This document shows positions 51,530 to 60,533 of a DNA stretch of 64,000 nt, one piece after another. The stretch lies in the NCBI GenBank assembly GCA_044221445.1, contig JBGAPF010000004.1, forward strand, positions 68,647 to 132,646, read 5' to 3'. The DNA is from JBDHTS01 sp044221445. Lineage in GTDB: Bacteria > Pseudomonadota > Alphaproteobacteria > Micavibrionales > Micavibrionaceae. The number at the start of each line of letters is the position of its first letter. Within the stretch, counting starts at the first letter, position 1. The notes beneath the pieces are model-generated. The model saw only the letters and a list, made by a program, of their open reading frames with translations. It made no database searches and was not told the origin of the DNA. The position numbers and the translations under genes are program-made.

Positions 51530-53605
51530 ATGCCTGATCTCCACGTCCCCGTCCTGTCCCCCGTTCCCGCCAAGGTCGAGACCTTGCCGCAGGAAAGCTC
51601 GAAGCCGTTCCGGATCGAATCGGATTACGTCCCGGCGGGCGACCAGCCCAAGGCCATCGCCGACCTGATGGCAAGCATCGAGGCGGGGGAGAAGGACCAG
51701 GTGCTGCTCGGCGTCACCGGCTCCGGCAAGACCTTCACCATGGCCCATGTGATCCAGAAGCTGCAGCGCCCGACCCTGATCATGGCGCCGAACAAGACGC
51801 TGGCGGCCCAGCTTTACGGGGAGATGAAAAGCTTCTTCCCCGACAACGCGGTGGAATATTTCGTGTCCTATTACGATTATTACCAGCCCGAGGCCTATGT
51901 TCCCCGCACCGACACCTATATCGAGAAGGACTCGGCGATCAACGAACAGATCGACCGCATGCGCCATTCGGCCACCCGCGCCATCTTCGAGCGGCGGGAC
52001 TGCATCATCGTCGCGTCCGTCTCCTGTATCTATGGCCTGGGGTCGAAGGAGGATTACCAGGCGATGCGGCTCGACCTGCGCAAGGGCCAGGCGATGGACA
52101 GGCAGGAGCTGATCCGCCTGCTGATCGCGCTGCAGTACAAGCGCAACGACATCGCGTTCGAGCGCGGCACCTTCCGGGTGCGCGGCGACACGGTCGAGCT
52201 CTACCCCAGCCATATGGAGGATTCCGCCTGGCGCTTCTCATTCTTCGGCGACGAGATCGAGGAGATCACGGAGTTCGACTCGCTGACCGGCGTCAAGGTG
52301 GCGAAGCTGGAGGGCGTGCGCGTCTACGCCAACTCCCATTACATCAGCCCCGGCCCGACGATGCAGCAGGCGATGAACGGCATCAAGGCCGAACTGAAGG
52401 ACCGGCTGGCCGAATTCATCAGGGACGGCAAGCTGCTGGAGGCCCAGCGCCTTGAACAGCGCACGACCTTCGACCTGGAGATGCTCCAGGCCACCGGCAT
52501 CTGCCAGGGCATCGAGAACTATTCGCGCTATCTGACCGGACGTCCGCCCGGCGCGCCGCCGCCGACCCTGATCGAATACCTGCCCGACGACGCGCTGCTG
52601 ATCCTCGACGAAAGCCATGTGATGGTGCCCCAGCTGAACGGCATGTATCACGGCGACCGCGCGCGCAAGACGACGCTGGCCGCCTACGGCTTCCGCCTGC
52701 CCAGCTGCATGGACAACCGCCCCCTGAAATTCGAGGAATGGGATGCGATGCGGCCCCAGACCACCTTCGTCTCCGCCACGCCCGGCGACTGGGAACTGGA
52801 ACGCACCGGCGGCGTGTTCGCGGAACAGGTGGTGCGCCCCACCGGCCTGATCGACCCGCCGGTCGAAATCCGCCCGACCGTGCACCAGGTCGACGACCTG
52901 ATGGCCGAATGCCGGACCGTGGTGGGCAAGGGCGGGCGCGTCCTCGTCACCACCCTGACCAAGAAGATGGCCGAGGACCTGACCGAATACCTCACCGAAA
53001 ACGGGCTGAAGGTGCGCTACATGCATTCCGGCACTGAAACGCTGGAACGGATCGAGATCATCCGCGATCTGCGCCTCGGCGTGTTCGACATCCTGATCGG
53101 CATCAATCTGCTGCGCGAGGGGCTGGACATCCCCGAATGCATGCTGGTCGCCATCCTGGACGCGGACAAGGAAGGCTATCTGCGCAGCCGCACCTCGCTG
53201 ATCCAGACCATCGGGCGGGCCGCGCGGAACGTCGAGGGCATCGCCATCCTCTACGCCGACCGCGTCACCAAAAGCATGCAGATCGCGCTCGACGAAACCG
53301 CGCGCCGCCGCGAAAAACAACTGATCTACAACGCGGAACACGGCATCACGCCCGAAACCATCAAGAAGCATATCAGCGACGCGCTGCGCAGCGATTACGA
53401 CCGCGGCGACCGCCTGAACATCAGCCTCCGCCCCGGCATCGACGATTTCCTCAGCCCCGAGGACATCAAGAAACAGATCAAGGACATGGAAGGCAAGATG
53501 CGTAAGGCAGCCAGCGAACTGGAATTTGAACAGGCCGCGAAATACCGGGACGAGATCAGGAAGCTGGAGGCGCTGGATCTGGGGCTGGCGACGGAGCGGC
53601 GTTAG
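51530..53605 (+). CDS. uvrB: excinuclease ABC subunit B
   Basis: 691 residues; damage-verification helicase of nucleotide excision repair that acts with UvrA and UvrC. Walker A is VTGSGKTFTMA; the beta-hairpin is VSYYDYYQPEAYVPRTDTYIEKD; DEAD-type DESHVMVPQ follows; helicase motifs V and VI are LREGLDIPE and QTIGRAARN. The C-terminal UVR domain (MEGKMRKAASELEFEQAAKYRDEIRKLE) binds UvrC. The last codons are duplicated just downstream, where the AT-rich island begins. Confidence 0.96.
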   Translation: MPDLHVPVLSPVPAKVETLPQESSKPFRIESDYVPAGDQPKAIADLMASIEAGEKDQVLLGVTGSGKTFTMAHVIQKLQRPTLIMAPNKTLAAQLYGEMKSFFPDNAVEYFVSYYDYYQPEAYVPRTDTYIEKDSAINEQIDRMRHSATRAIFERRDCIIVASVSCIYGLGSKEDYQAMRLDLRKGQAMDRQELIRLLIALQYKRNDIAFERGTFRVRGDTVELYPSHMEDSAWRFSFFGDEIEEITEFDSLTGVKVAKLEGVRVYANSHYISPGPTMQQAMNGIKAELKDRLAEFIRDGKLLEAQRLEQRTTFDLEMLQATGICQGIENYSRYLTGRPPGAPPPTLIEYLPDDALLILDESHVMVPQLNGMYHGDRARKTTLAAYGFRLPSCMDNRPLKFEEWDAMRPQTTFVSATPGDWELERTGGVFAEQVVRPTGLIDPPVEIRPTVHQVDDLMAECRTVVGKGGRVLVTTLTKKMAEDLTEYLTENGLKVRYMHSGTETLERIEIIRDLRLGVFDILIGINLLREGLDIPECMLVAILDADKEGYLRSRTSLIQTIGRAARNVEGIAILYADRVTKSMQIALDETARRREKQLIYNAEHGITPETIKKHISDALRSDYDRGDRLNISLRPGIDDFLSPEDIKKQIKDMEGKMRKAASELEFEQAAKYRDEIRKLEALDLGLATERR

Positions 53606-53661
53606 TCCTCCGTAGCTTTAGCGCAGGAGAATGGATTTGGGGCTGGCAACTCAGGGATTAG
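53574..53661 (+). repeat. imperfect duplication of the uvrB 3' end
   Basis: The last 32 bases of uvrB (53574-53605, beginning TGGATCTGGGGCTGGC) recur at 53632-53661 as TGGATTTGGGGCTGGC and also end in TTAG. The second copy would encode MDLGLATQGL. It abuts the AT-rich NACHT gene, whose stop codon lies 3 bases further, as would be expected if the inserted DNA brought or displaced an alternative gene end. Confidence 0.65.
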
Positions 53662-53663
53662 TT

Positions 53664-55424
53664 TTATAAATCTAGAATTGACTTTAAGCTCTTTCCATTT
53701 TCTATGATTTTTCTTTTTATTGCATTATAATATTCAAATAAGAATTTTAGATATTTTTTATCTGTATAATGGAATAACACATTTATTTTATCAAATAATT
53801 CTTTATCTTTTATGGCGTCATTTATATTAATGTTAATATTGCTTTTGCCATATTTTTCAAATTTTAAATCAAAAACTTTGATGTCTATATTTTTCTCAAA
53901 ATAATCTGGTTTAATTTGGTCTATTAAATTTAATAGTTGAAAAACAGACTTTGTTTTATTGAACATAATAGAGGAAATTCTGCCGTCTGATATGCCGATA
54001 CTTTTAAAGTATAAAGATAAATACATTTTATAATTTTCATCTGTTATCGACTTTTTAACATTAATATTTTTGAATAGTTTTTCCAAGTGAGGTTGTAACA
54101 AATTAATTTCTACACATTCCAAATTCATTTCACTTACTAATTTCAATACTGTATCTGAGTTGGTGCTGGGCAAATATTTATTTAATAATTTTCTTTGAAT
54201 TTCTGTATTTGCCTCTGAGATAAATTTAGCGCAAAAATATTCTTGAAAAGATCTATGGGTAAAAGAAATATTTAATCCGTCTTCAATCATTAAGCATACT
54301 GACTTAACCATATCTTCAAGAAAATGTTCGGAAAGATAATCTATCCCTGTAATTTTCTGGCAATTTTTCAAAATTTCTATGCATTCTAAAGACGTTAAAG
54401 TGAACATTCTTTTGTCGTAGCTAATTAAGCTGAATACAGAAAATACCTTAGCAAATTCTTGAATATCCAAGTTTGTTCTTCTCTGCCTTTTGTAACCACC
54501 CTTTTTTGCATCATGTTGGTTGAATAATGCATTAAAGGCTTGATTATAAAAAATGTTAATTCTGGAGGGTATGTCAGCATTTTCTCCAAATGTTAGTAAC
54601 ATGATCGATAATAAAAGTGGGTTAGATAAAAATGAAAAATGTTTAACAAATAATGATTCTTCCATTTCTTTCATAAATATGTTTTTTACATTTTCATCAA
54701 AAGGAAGTTTTTCTATTAGCAATAGAGCGTTATTAAGTTTAAGAGGTTGAATTTTAAATATTGAAAAATTTTCTAACTTAATTAATTCGTCTTCTGGCCT
54801 AGAAGATATAAATATCGGGCATTTATCTGCTTTGTCAGATAAAGCTTGTATCTCAGAAACAACTTTTTCCCTCAAATCGTAACGAATTTCATCGTAACCA
54901 TCTAAAAGAAAAAGGAAATGTCCGGCCGCAACGGCTTTGTCATAGTACTTTCCAGTGGTGTAAAATTTATTTTTATTTAAATAGTCATTTATAGCTTTGT
55001 TTAAATTATATTCTGTATTTAATTCTCTTAGTTCAATTAAGATAGGAACATAACAAGTGTTATAAGAGTCTAAAAATAAATGTTTCATGAGGACCGATTT
55101 TCCGGTTCCTCCACTACCAAAAATTGCTATCCTATTGGAGTTTAATAGGCATTTTGATATATTTGGTTCCTCTATTTCTATGTCATCACATTTTATTCCT
55201 GTTGGTACATAGTACTTATAAAGATCAACAGACTTGTTGCTAAAGAAAAAAGTTTTAGATTTTGAGTATTTTTTAGAAGTTGTTAAAATATATTCTTTAT
55301 ATGATCTACGAAGCGATATATTGAATTTTTCTTCCATGTCTCTTAAATCTGAATTCAAAGTTTTTGCTAAAGAGTTAAGGAGGCTTAATGCAATCTTATT
55401 TGCAGATTCATTATTTATTACCAT
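53664..55424 (-). CDS. NACHT-type STAND NTPase, probable antiphage protein
   Basis: 586 residues, very AT-rich. N-terminal 95 residues of unknown type; NACHT domain with Walker A IFGSGGTGKS (about 101-110), Walker B FLFLLDGYDEI (170-180), sensor SSRPEDE (207-213) and a winged-helix ending in FTHRSFQEYF (388-397), the classic NACHT signature. The last 180 residues are Asn/Ile/Lys-rich with no recognised repeats (no LRR, TPR or WD). Bacterial NACHT proteins of this size are antiphage sensors that oligomerise with ATP; no separate effector is visible here. Start ATG at 55424, where GGGAG precedes it. Codon use differs sharply from uvrB. Confidence 0.82.
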   Translation of the reverse strand: MVINNESANKIALSLLNSLAKTLNSDLRDMEEKFNISLRRSYKEYILTTSKKYSKSKTFFFSNKSVDLYKYYVPTGIKCDDIEIEEPNISKCLLNSNRIAIFGSGGTGKSVLMKHLFLDSYNTCYVPILIELRELNTEYNLNKAINDYLNKNKFYTTGKYYDKAVAAGHFLFLLDGYDEIRYDLREKVVSEIQALSDKADKCPIFISSRPEDELIKLENFSIFKIQPLKLNNALLLIEKLPFDENVKNIFMKEMEESLFVKHFSFLSNPLLLSIMLLTFGENADIPSRINIFYNQAFNALFNQHDAKKGGYKRQRRTNLDIQEFAKVFSVFSLISYDKRMFTLTSLECIEILKNCQKITGIDYLSEHFLEDMVKSVCLMIEDGLNISFTHRSFQEYFCAKFISEANTEIQRKLLNKYLPSTNSDTVLKLVSEMNLECVEINLLQPHLEKLFKNINVKKSITDENYKMYLSLYFKSIGISDGRISSIMFNKTKSVFQLLNLIDQIKPDYFEKNIDIKVFDLKFEKYGKSNINININDAIKDKELFDKINVLFHYTDKKYLKFLFEYYNAIKRKIIENGKSLKSILDL

Positions 55425-55724
55425 TTGGCGTGCTCCCAAGTGCAAAAATGATATTTTGATAGCGCTCTTATTGAGTCTGTGGTGGTACTAACGATGATTT
55501 GTATCATATCTGCTTCGTTTATTAAATCTCGAAGGCAATTACCTATCGTAGATTTTCTATAAGATAAGTGCTGTGTAAAAAGGTAAGCTTGTTAGAGTGT
55601 AAGAGAAGAATTTGAGTGTCGTTGTCAGTCATGATCAACCACAGACTGATTACATCTGAATTCATCCCATAGCAAAACCAGCCTCCACCAAAATCCATGC
55701 TATACTCCTCCCACCACCACATAT
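55425..55724. other. upstream region of the NACHT gene
   Basis: No gene recognised. AT-rich near the NACHT start and rising in GC to the right, so the island boundary is near 55670. A TATACT box lies at 55701-55706 on the plus strand without a convincing -35. It would start a transcript of only about 40 bases ending in the terminator at 55752. Confidence 0.4.
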
Positions 55725-55752
55725 GCGGCCGCATTTCGGGCCGCTTTTTTTT
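55725..55752 (+). terminator. intrinsic terminator without an obvious gene
   Basis: GCGGCC (55725-55730), loop GCATTTCG, GGCCGC (55739-55744), then eight Ts. The nearest plus-strand gene upstream is uvrB, 2.1 kb away. It may be the original uvrB terminator displaced by the island insertion, or the end of a short RNA. Confidence 0.75.
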
Positions 55753-55787
55753 ATGCCTGTTTTAGGCACAAACCAAAGGAGAGCCAT

Positions 55788-55997
55788 ATGAACGATCATT
55801 TCGAATGCGGTACGCACGATCTCAAATGCAATATATCGCGCTATCTGCAATGGCTGGAGGAGGGGACATACAAGGCGGTCATCGTCAAGCGCGGCAAACG
55901 CAAGGTCGGCATCCTCATGTCCATCGACCGCCTGGCCGGGCAGAGGGAAGAACGCGCCGCGCAAACCATGCCGGACTTAGTCCGAAATTCGGACTAG
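55788..55997 (+). CDS. small Phd-like antitoxin-type protein
   Basis: 69 residues: THDLKCNISRYLQWLEEGTYKAVIVKRGKRKVGILMSIDRLAG has the length and pattern of Phd/YefM N-terminal domains, with a short helix-rich tail. No toxin gene is adjacent. AAAGGAGAG precedes the ATG. It could be a stand-alone DNA-binding regulator. Confidence 0.55.
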   Translation: MNDHFECGTHDLKCNISRYLQWLEEGTYKAVIVKRGKRKVGILMSIDRLAGQREERAAQTMPDLVRNSD

Positions 55998-56426
55998 CCA
56001 TGACGGTCGTGGAAATATTGACATAAATATAAAATCGTTGGGCATTGGCGGTCGTGCATTCACTTGCCGGAAAATCGCTGAATGCCTTCAGGGCGTTCAG
56101 CCAAGGCGCGGCGGGCCGCGAACGGGACGGCCTGTTCGAGAGGCATGCGCATGGCCGGCGGGCGCCCGGCTGGTTTTCAACGCCTTGATACATAATGGTT
56201 TTCGTTCCTCCTGTTGGCGCCCGCCCTTGGTCGCTGACGTTAAACACCGCCAAACGGACTGATAGCTCGCCCGGCCTGATCGTTTCGCGCAGCGTTTCCC
56301 GGAGGCGAAAAACCGGGGAACGGACTATTAAGCCCGCCCGGTTCGCCCGCATTATTTTGTTGCCGCCAAAAGCGTGAAATATTATGGCTATGGTTTGCGC
56401 AGAGGTCTGAAAAGGGCGGGACGATC
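55998..56426. other. non-coding gap
   Basis: No gene recognised on either strand. It holds a degenerate direct repeat: ACGGACTGATAGCTCGCCCG (near 56253) and ACGGACTATTAAGCCCGCCC (near 56320), about 67 bases apart. The minus-strand frames here show no protein-like features. Confidence 0.4.
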
Positions 56427-57290
56427 ATGGGGCTGGTGTATCAGTTGAAAACGGCGGCGGAGCAACCTTGTATCCCGGACGCCGATATCGCCCCCTTCTC
56501 CAGGGCGCAGCTTGATTACGCCGCGGACTGGCTGGCTGAAGCCCTGATGCATTCCCTGTTCGCCGGCCGCGAAGACCGGGCGGCGGCGGTCAGGAAGTTC
56601 GTGCTTGAATCGCTGGTCGTCCATGCCGCCGGGCTCGAAAACCGGGTGTCGCCGCGTTTGCCGTTTCCCCATGTCCTGGAAAACATGTTCAAGGATATGA
56701 TCGAGCGGCGGACGGAGGGCGGCGCCGTCACGCTGGTCGTGGCCCCCGACGCCAGCATAACTAGCCCGGGATACCGCATGCCGCCCGGTTTCGAAGGACA
56801 CGCCTTGCATCTGGGCGCCGAGGGCTGGATCGTCCGCTGCGACATGGTCGGCGGCCCGCGGTTCAGCTCGCTCAATCACCGTCTGCTCTATCAGGACCCG
56901 GACGCCCGGCCCGGCTTCGCGCTGGCCTCGCCGCATCTGCTCAGGAACCTGCCGCCCGCCATCCTCTCCGCCTATGTGCGCCGCGCCTTCATTACAGAGA
57001 AAGGCCAGGATATCTGCCAGATCGACGCCTGCCGCGATTTCGCCACGGTAACCGACCCGTCCGTCGTGGTGCGCGATGTCGGGCCGCATAGGGTCTACAA
57101 GGCGCCCTGCGACCTGATCTATGCCCGCGGCGACGGTTTTGCGACGATACGGGCCGGCACGCATTTCCTGGGCGAGAATGGGAAGATAGCGCCGCTGTCG
57201 GAACTGGACCGGGTCATCCCCGTGCGGGAATATGCGCAGTCCAGGCAAAGCCCTGCGCCCTTCGCCAGAACCCGCCTGACGGTGGTTTGA
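56427..57290 (+). CDS. uncharacterised cytoplasmic protein
   Basis: 287 residues beginning MGLVYQLKTAAEQPC after GGGCGGG. No domain recognised and no signal peptide or membrane segment. The N-terminal part is helical (RAQLDYAADWLAEALMHSLFAGREDRAAAVRKFVLESL); the rest is mixed, with a YARGDGFATIRAGTHFLGENGKIAPLSELDRVIPVREY end. It converges with the next unknown gene, leaving 26 bases. Codon use is that of the host. Confidence 0.6.
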   Translation: MGLVYQLKTAAEQPCIPDADIAPFSRAQLDYAADWLAEALMHSLFAGREDRAAAVRKFVLESLVVHAAGLENRVSPRLPFPHVLENMFKDMIERRTEGGAVTLVVAPDASITSPGYRMPPGFEGHALHLGAEGWIVRCDMVGGPRFSSLNHRLLYQDPDARPGFALASPHLLRNLPPAILSAYVRRAFITEKGQDICQIDACRDFATVTDPSVVVRDVGPHRVYKAPCDLIYARGDGFATIRAGTHFLGENGKIAPLSELDRVIPVREYAQSRQSPAPFARTRLTVV

Positions 57291-57316
57291 CGGCAGAGGG
57301 GGAAGCGGCGGCGCTT

Positions 57317-58939
57317 CTACGTCCGGGCCGGGGCCAGCGCATCCAAAACGAGAAGGTCTTCTTGGGCGGCAGGCACAAGCCTTCTGCCTTTTTTCTCGGC
57401 CAGGCCCGTGGCGACCAGAAAATCCCCCAGGCAGCGCACGCCGGACGCGTTTTCCGGCGGCAGGATACTGTCGAGACTGTCGACGGCTCTCCTCTGCAGG
57501 GCCCGGTTGATCCGCGCGACGGGTATTCCGTCGATTGCGTCCTGCGGCAGCGTGCCATGCTCCAGGATGTGACGGGCGGCTTTCGCAAAAATATCGCAGG
57601 CGTCGAACCGCGCTTTGCAAACGGCGGGGGCCGATCCTGCCCCGGTCGCCTGGTTGAACACCTGCCTGAAATTCGTGATGCCCTCCAGCCCCGTTATGGC
57701 GCCGCGCTGCAGGGCATGATAGGCGTTGTACCAGGATGTTTTATTGGCCAGGGGGCCGTGTTCGATTATGGCGCGGTCGCCGGTCATCGGTATCGTGGCG
57801 GTCGCGCCGTGGAACGCGACGACGCTCTGGACCAGTTCGTTTTTCAGGTCGCGCCATGTGACTCTGGTTTTGACCTGCTGCGGTAATTCCGGCAGGGCGG
57901 TATAGGCGTATCTGAAGATGCTGGCCAGCCACTGCTCGCGGCTGTAGCAGGTGGCGCGAAAGGCTGTCTTGTCCGCCCTGATCGCGTCTATATGAATTCT
58001 TTTCTCGTCGCTGAAATCAAAGGGCGTGCGCAGGATGAAGGTCGAATGGCCAAGGACCGGGCAGACGGCGATCTGAAAATGATGCGCGCCGTCCCTGACT
58101 TCGAGGAAATAATACGGGCTTTTGTCGTCGGGGCCGATCACTCTCTGGCGGTAGAGGATAAGGTTGGCGTTGCCGACACCCTTTTCATGAAGGGCGTCGG
58201 TTATCCAGTCGAGGCGCGGCTGGGTCCTGACTTCGTCCTGTTCCTGGCGCGGTCCGGCACGGCCCGGGCGACTCTCGCCTGTTTCGTGAATATCGCTGCC
58301 GATCACGAGAGGGCCGTCAAGTTCGACGATGGTCATAGGCGCTTCCGGTTCCGGCGCGCCCGCTTCGCCTGCGACATCGTGGCTCTGCACATCATCGGGC
58401 GCGTCAGCTGGACCTGTCATGTCTTCTATGACGGTCACGGGTTCCGGGGCGGGCCGCGAAATAACCATCTGGCCGCGCTGGACTGGAATGACCGGCTCTG
58501 CGACCGCACGGCTGGCAGGCGAGGAGGGCCGGCGGGCGATGCGCGGGGCGGAGGCTATAATGGCCTGCCTGACGCGCTCTGGCAGAAGGCAGTCCCCGGA
58601 CTCGATCTGCCGGATAAAGGCATCCCTGTGGCCGGTACTCGCAATCATGGAAATCATGCGGTCGATGTGCGGTTGGCGGATAGTGACAAAAGCCCCGTCA
58701 AAAGCTTCCCGCGCTATATCCGCCTGCCGTTGGGTCAGAGGTTTTGCGGATGTCGACTCAAGAAAGGTTTTAACTCTCGCTTTGCGTACCGCAACATTTG
58801 CCTGCCCGCCAAAAGTATCGTTGATGATATCGGCAGCCGATCGCTTCGACTTGCGCCTTTCGTCTCTCGGCCTGAGGCTGATGTCAGAACGGCCGGTAGC
58901 CCGGTCGAAAAGATCTAAAACGCTGTTTATAAGTCTCAT
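57317..58939 (-). CDS. uncharacterised two-domain protein with acidic linker
   Basis: 540 residues. An N-terminal basic, helical domain (1-135; DERRKSKRSAADIINDTFGGQANVAVRKARVKTFLE) is joined by a Pro/Glu/Asp-rich linker (about 140-235) to a C-terminal domain (240-540) with LDWITDALHEKGVGNANLILYRQRVIGPDDKSPYYFLEVRDGAHHFQIAV. No signal peptide. I recognise no family. It is the only large minus-strand gene between the NACHT island and tetR, and may be transcribed alone. Confidence 0.6.
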   Translation of the reverse strand: MRLINSVLDLFDRATGRSDISLRPRDERRKSKRSAADIINDTFGGQANVAVRKARVKTFLESTSAKPLTQRQADIAREAFDGAFVTIRQPHIDRMISMIASTGHRDAFIRQIESGDCLLPERVRQAIIASAPRIARRPSSPASRAVAEPVIPVQRGQMVISRPAPEPVTVIEDMTGPADAPDDVQSHDVAGEAGAPEPEAPMTIVELDGPLVIGSDIHETGESRPGRAGPRQEQDEVRTQPRLDWITDALHEKGVGNANLILYRQRVIGPDDKSPYYFLEVRDGAHHFQIAVCPVLGHSTFILRTPFDFSDEKRIHIDAIRADKTAFRATCYSREQWLASIFRYAYTALPELPQQVKTRVTWRDLKNELVQSVVAFHGATATIPMTGDRAIIEHGPLANKTSWYNAYHALQRGAITGLEGITNFRQVFNQATGAGSAPAVCKARFDACDIFAKAARHILEHGTLPQDAIDGIPVARINRALQRRAVDSLDSILPPENASGVRCLGDFLVATGLAEKKGRRLVPAAQEDLLVLDALAPART

Positions 58940-59006
58940 GGCGATGTATTAAAATAGCCATGAGGTTATGTCAACGTTAAAGCGCCTGAATTAACTATTT
59001 ATCAGG

Positions 59007-59093
59007 TTAAACGCCCTTATTTCCGCATTTTGGGCATACGGTCGAGTCTCCGGGAATCTGCATGCCGCAGACGCTGCAGGTAACGCTTTCCAT
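59007..59093 (-). CDS. 28-residue zinc-ribbon microprotein
   Basis: MESVTCSVCGMQIPGDSTVCPKCG then NKGV: two CxxC knuckles (CSVC and CPKC) spaced as in a minimal zinc ribbon. The ATG at 59093 has GGAG nine bases upstream, so the long frame beyond it is not used. The protein is complete, with nothing but the ribbon. Similar solitary ribbons are often missed by annotation. Confidence 0.7.
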   Translation of the reverse strand: MESVTCSVCGMQIPGDSTVCPKCGNKGV

Positions 59094-59226
59094 TATTAAG
59101 TCTCCTTGTTTAAAGAAGATAAACGCACCGGCCTGGCTTTTCGTTCCGTTAAGGGAGGAGGCAGGAACAAAAAGCCGCTTCGTTTGTTTGACCGCTGTAA
59201 AATTTATCTTATAGAAGGAGAAAACC

Positions 59227-59802
59227 ATGAAAAAAATTCTATGCATGCTTGCCATGCTTTTCATCCTTCCGGTCGCGGCGCATGCCGCCGATGTGGAAGG
59301 GCAGAAGGCGTCTATCCTTAAAATGCGCGATCACACTCTGGCCCGCCTTTATGAAGTCAGGCCTGAGGCGAAACAGGATATCGACAGCGCGCTCGGGTAT
59401 GCCGTTTTCACCAGCGGCAGCCTGGCATTGTTCTATATCAGCGCGGGCTACGGCCACGGCGTCGCCCATGACAAGGCCGCCAATACCGACACCTTCATGC
59501 AGATGGCGGAAGGCGGCGTGGGACTCGGCCTGGGCGCGAAGGATGCGCGCACGGTGTTCGTGTTCCACGACGCGAAGGCGTTCCAGGACTTTAAAACCAC
59601 CGGCCTCGATATGACCGGCAAGGCCGACGCCGCCGCGAAAGTCGGCGAAAAAGGCGCGGCTGTGGGCGGTGCTGCCGACATCCTGCCCGGCGTGCGGGTA
59701 TACCAGCTTACCAATACCGGCCTGATGGCCCAGGCGATGGTCCAGGGCACAAAATACTGGGCGGATGCTGACTTGAACGGCACCGCGCCCGTCGTGCAAT
59801 AA
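59227..59802 (+). CDS. SYLF-domain lipid-binding periplasmic protein
   Basis: 191 residues with a signal peptide (MLFILPVAAHAA, cleavage near 20) and a SYLF/YSC84-like core: ALGYAVFTSGSLALFYISAGYGHGVAHDKA, GGVGLGLGAKDARTVFVFHDAKAFQDF and GGAADILPGVRVYQLTNTGLMAQ. The fold binds lipids; related secreted proteins occur in the periplasm or outer membrane. AAGGAG precedes the ATG. Ends in a strong terminator. Confidence 0.8.
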   Translation: MKKILCMLAMLFILPVAAHAADVEGQKASILKMRDHTLARLYEVRPEAKQDIDSALGYAVFTSGSLALFYISAGYGHGVAHDKAANTDTFMQMAEGGVGLGLGAKDARTVFVFHDAKAFQDFKTTGLDMTGKADAAAKVGEKGAAVGGAADILPGVRVYQLTNTGLMAQAMVQGTKYWADADLNGTAPVVQ

Positions 59803-59820
59803 GCGTCTAAAAATCAACGA

Positions 59821-59848
59821 AAGGGCCGGGGCGATCCGGCCCTTTTTG
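59821..59848 (+). terminator. intrinsic terminator between convergent genes
   Basis: AAGGGCCGG (59821-59829), loop GGCGAT, CCGGCCCTT (59836-59844), followed by a run of Ts. It closes the SYLF gene and, being symmetrical, may also serve tetR. Confidence 0.85.
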
Positions 59849-59859
59849 TTATGCGTCCT

Positions 59860-60504
59860 TTAAACGGGAGCATGGCCCGCGATGAAAATCCGGACCGCGT
59901 AATCGATGGCGCGTTTCCGTTCGGCCCCGCCGGTGTCGCCGCCAAGCCGCAAAAGGCAGCGCATATGGTGTTCACCCTTGATCATGTTGAGGAACAGGCT
60001 GGCGGCGCGGGCCGGGTCGGGGACGACAAGGGTACCGCTTTCATGCTGCCGCTGGAAATAAGCGGCCAGCCGTGCGATCACTTTTTTTGGACCGGCCTCG
60101 TAAAACAGCTGGCCAAGGTCCGGGAAAGTGCCGGATTCGGCCAGGATGACGCGGTGGATGGCGATGGCGTTGGGCGAAAGCACGAGGTCGAGAAAGCGCT
60201 GGCCTATGATGGACAGGGTCGAGGCGACATCCTTTCCCTCGTCGAAACTGTGCTCCAGCGCATCGAATATTGTGCCGCAGCGCGCTTCCATGATGGCCTT
60301 GAACAGGGTCTTCTTGTCGTCGAAATGGTTGTACAATGTCGGCTTCGAAACCGGCGCGGCTTCGGCGATGGCGTCCATGCTGACAGCGCTGTAGCCCTGT
60401 TCCATGAACATTTTGCCCGCCACCTCCAGGATGCGGGCCCGCTTGCCGCCCTCGGGCGGAGGGGGCTGCTCTGGCGTATTTATATTTTTGCCGTCTTTTG
60501 ACAT
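59860..60504 (-). CDS. TetR-family repressor of the EmrAB genes
   Basis: 214 residues. Winged... helix-turn-helix start KRARILEVAGKMFMEQGYSAVSMDAIAEAAPVSKPTLYNHFDDKKTLFKAIM is a canonical TetR DNA-binding domain. The ligand domain has TetR_C-type features (LVLSPNAIAIHRVILAESGTFPDLGQLFYEAGPKKV), as in AcrR-like repressors of drug pumps. Divergent from emrA with a perfect operator palindrome between, which strongly suggests autorepression and control of the pump. Confidence 0.92.
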   Translation of the reverse strand: MSKDGKNINTPEQPPPPEGGKRARILEVAGKMFMEQGYSAVSMDAIAEAAPVSKPTLYNHFDDKKTLFKAIMEARCGTIFDALEHSFDEGKDVASTLSIIGQRFLDLVLSPNAIAIHRVILAESGTFPDLGQLFYEAGPKKVIARLAAYFQRQHESGTLVVPDPARAASLFLNMIKGEHHMRCLLRLGGDTGGAERKRAIDYAVRIFIAGHAPV

Positions 60505-60533
60505 CTAAACCAGAGTAGCATATATTTAAACTG

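Noticed and set aside
52238..53371. 377-codon minus-strand frame
   Set aside because: Antisense of uvrB.
55915..56352. 145-codon minus-strand frame
   Set aside because: Pro/Arg-rich, overlaps the Phd-like gene, and has no recognisable feature or ribosome site.
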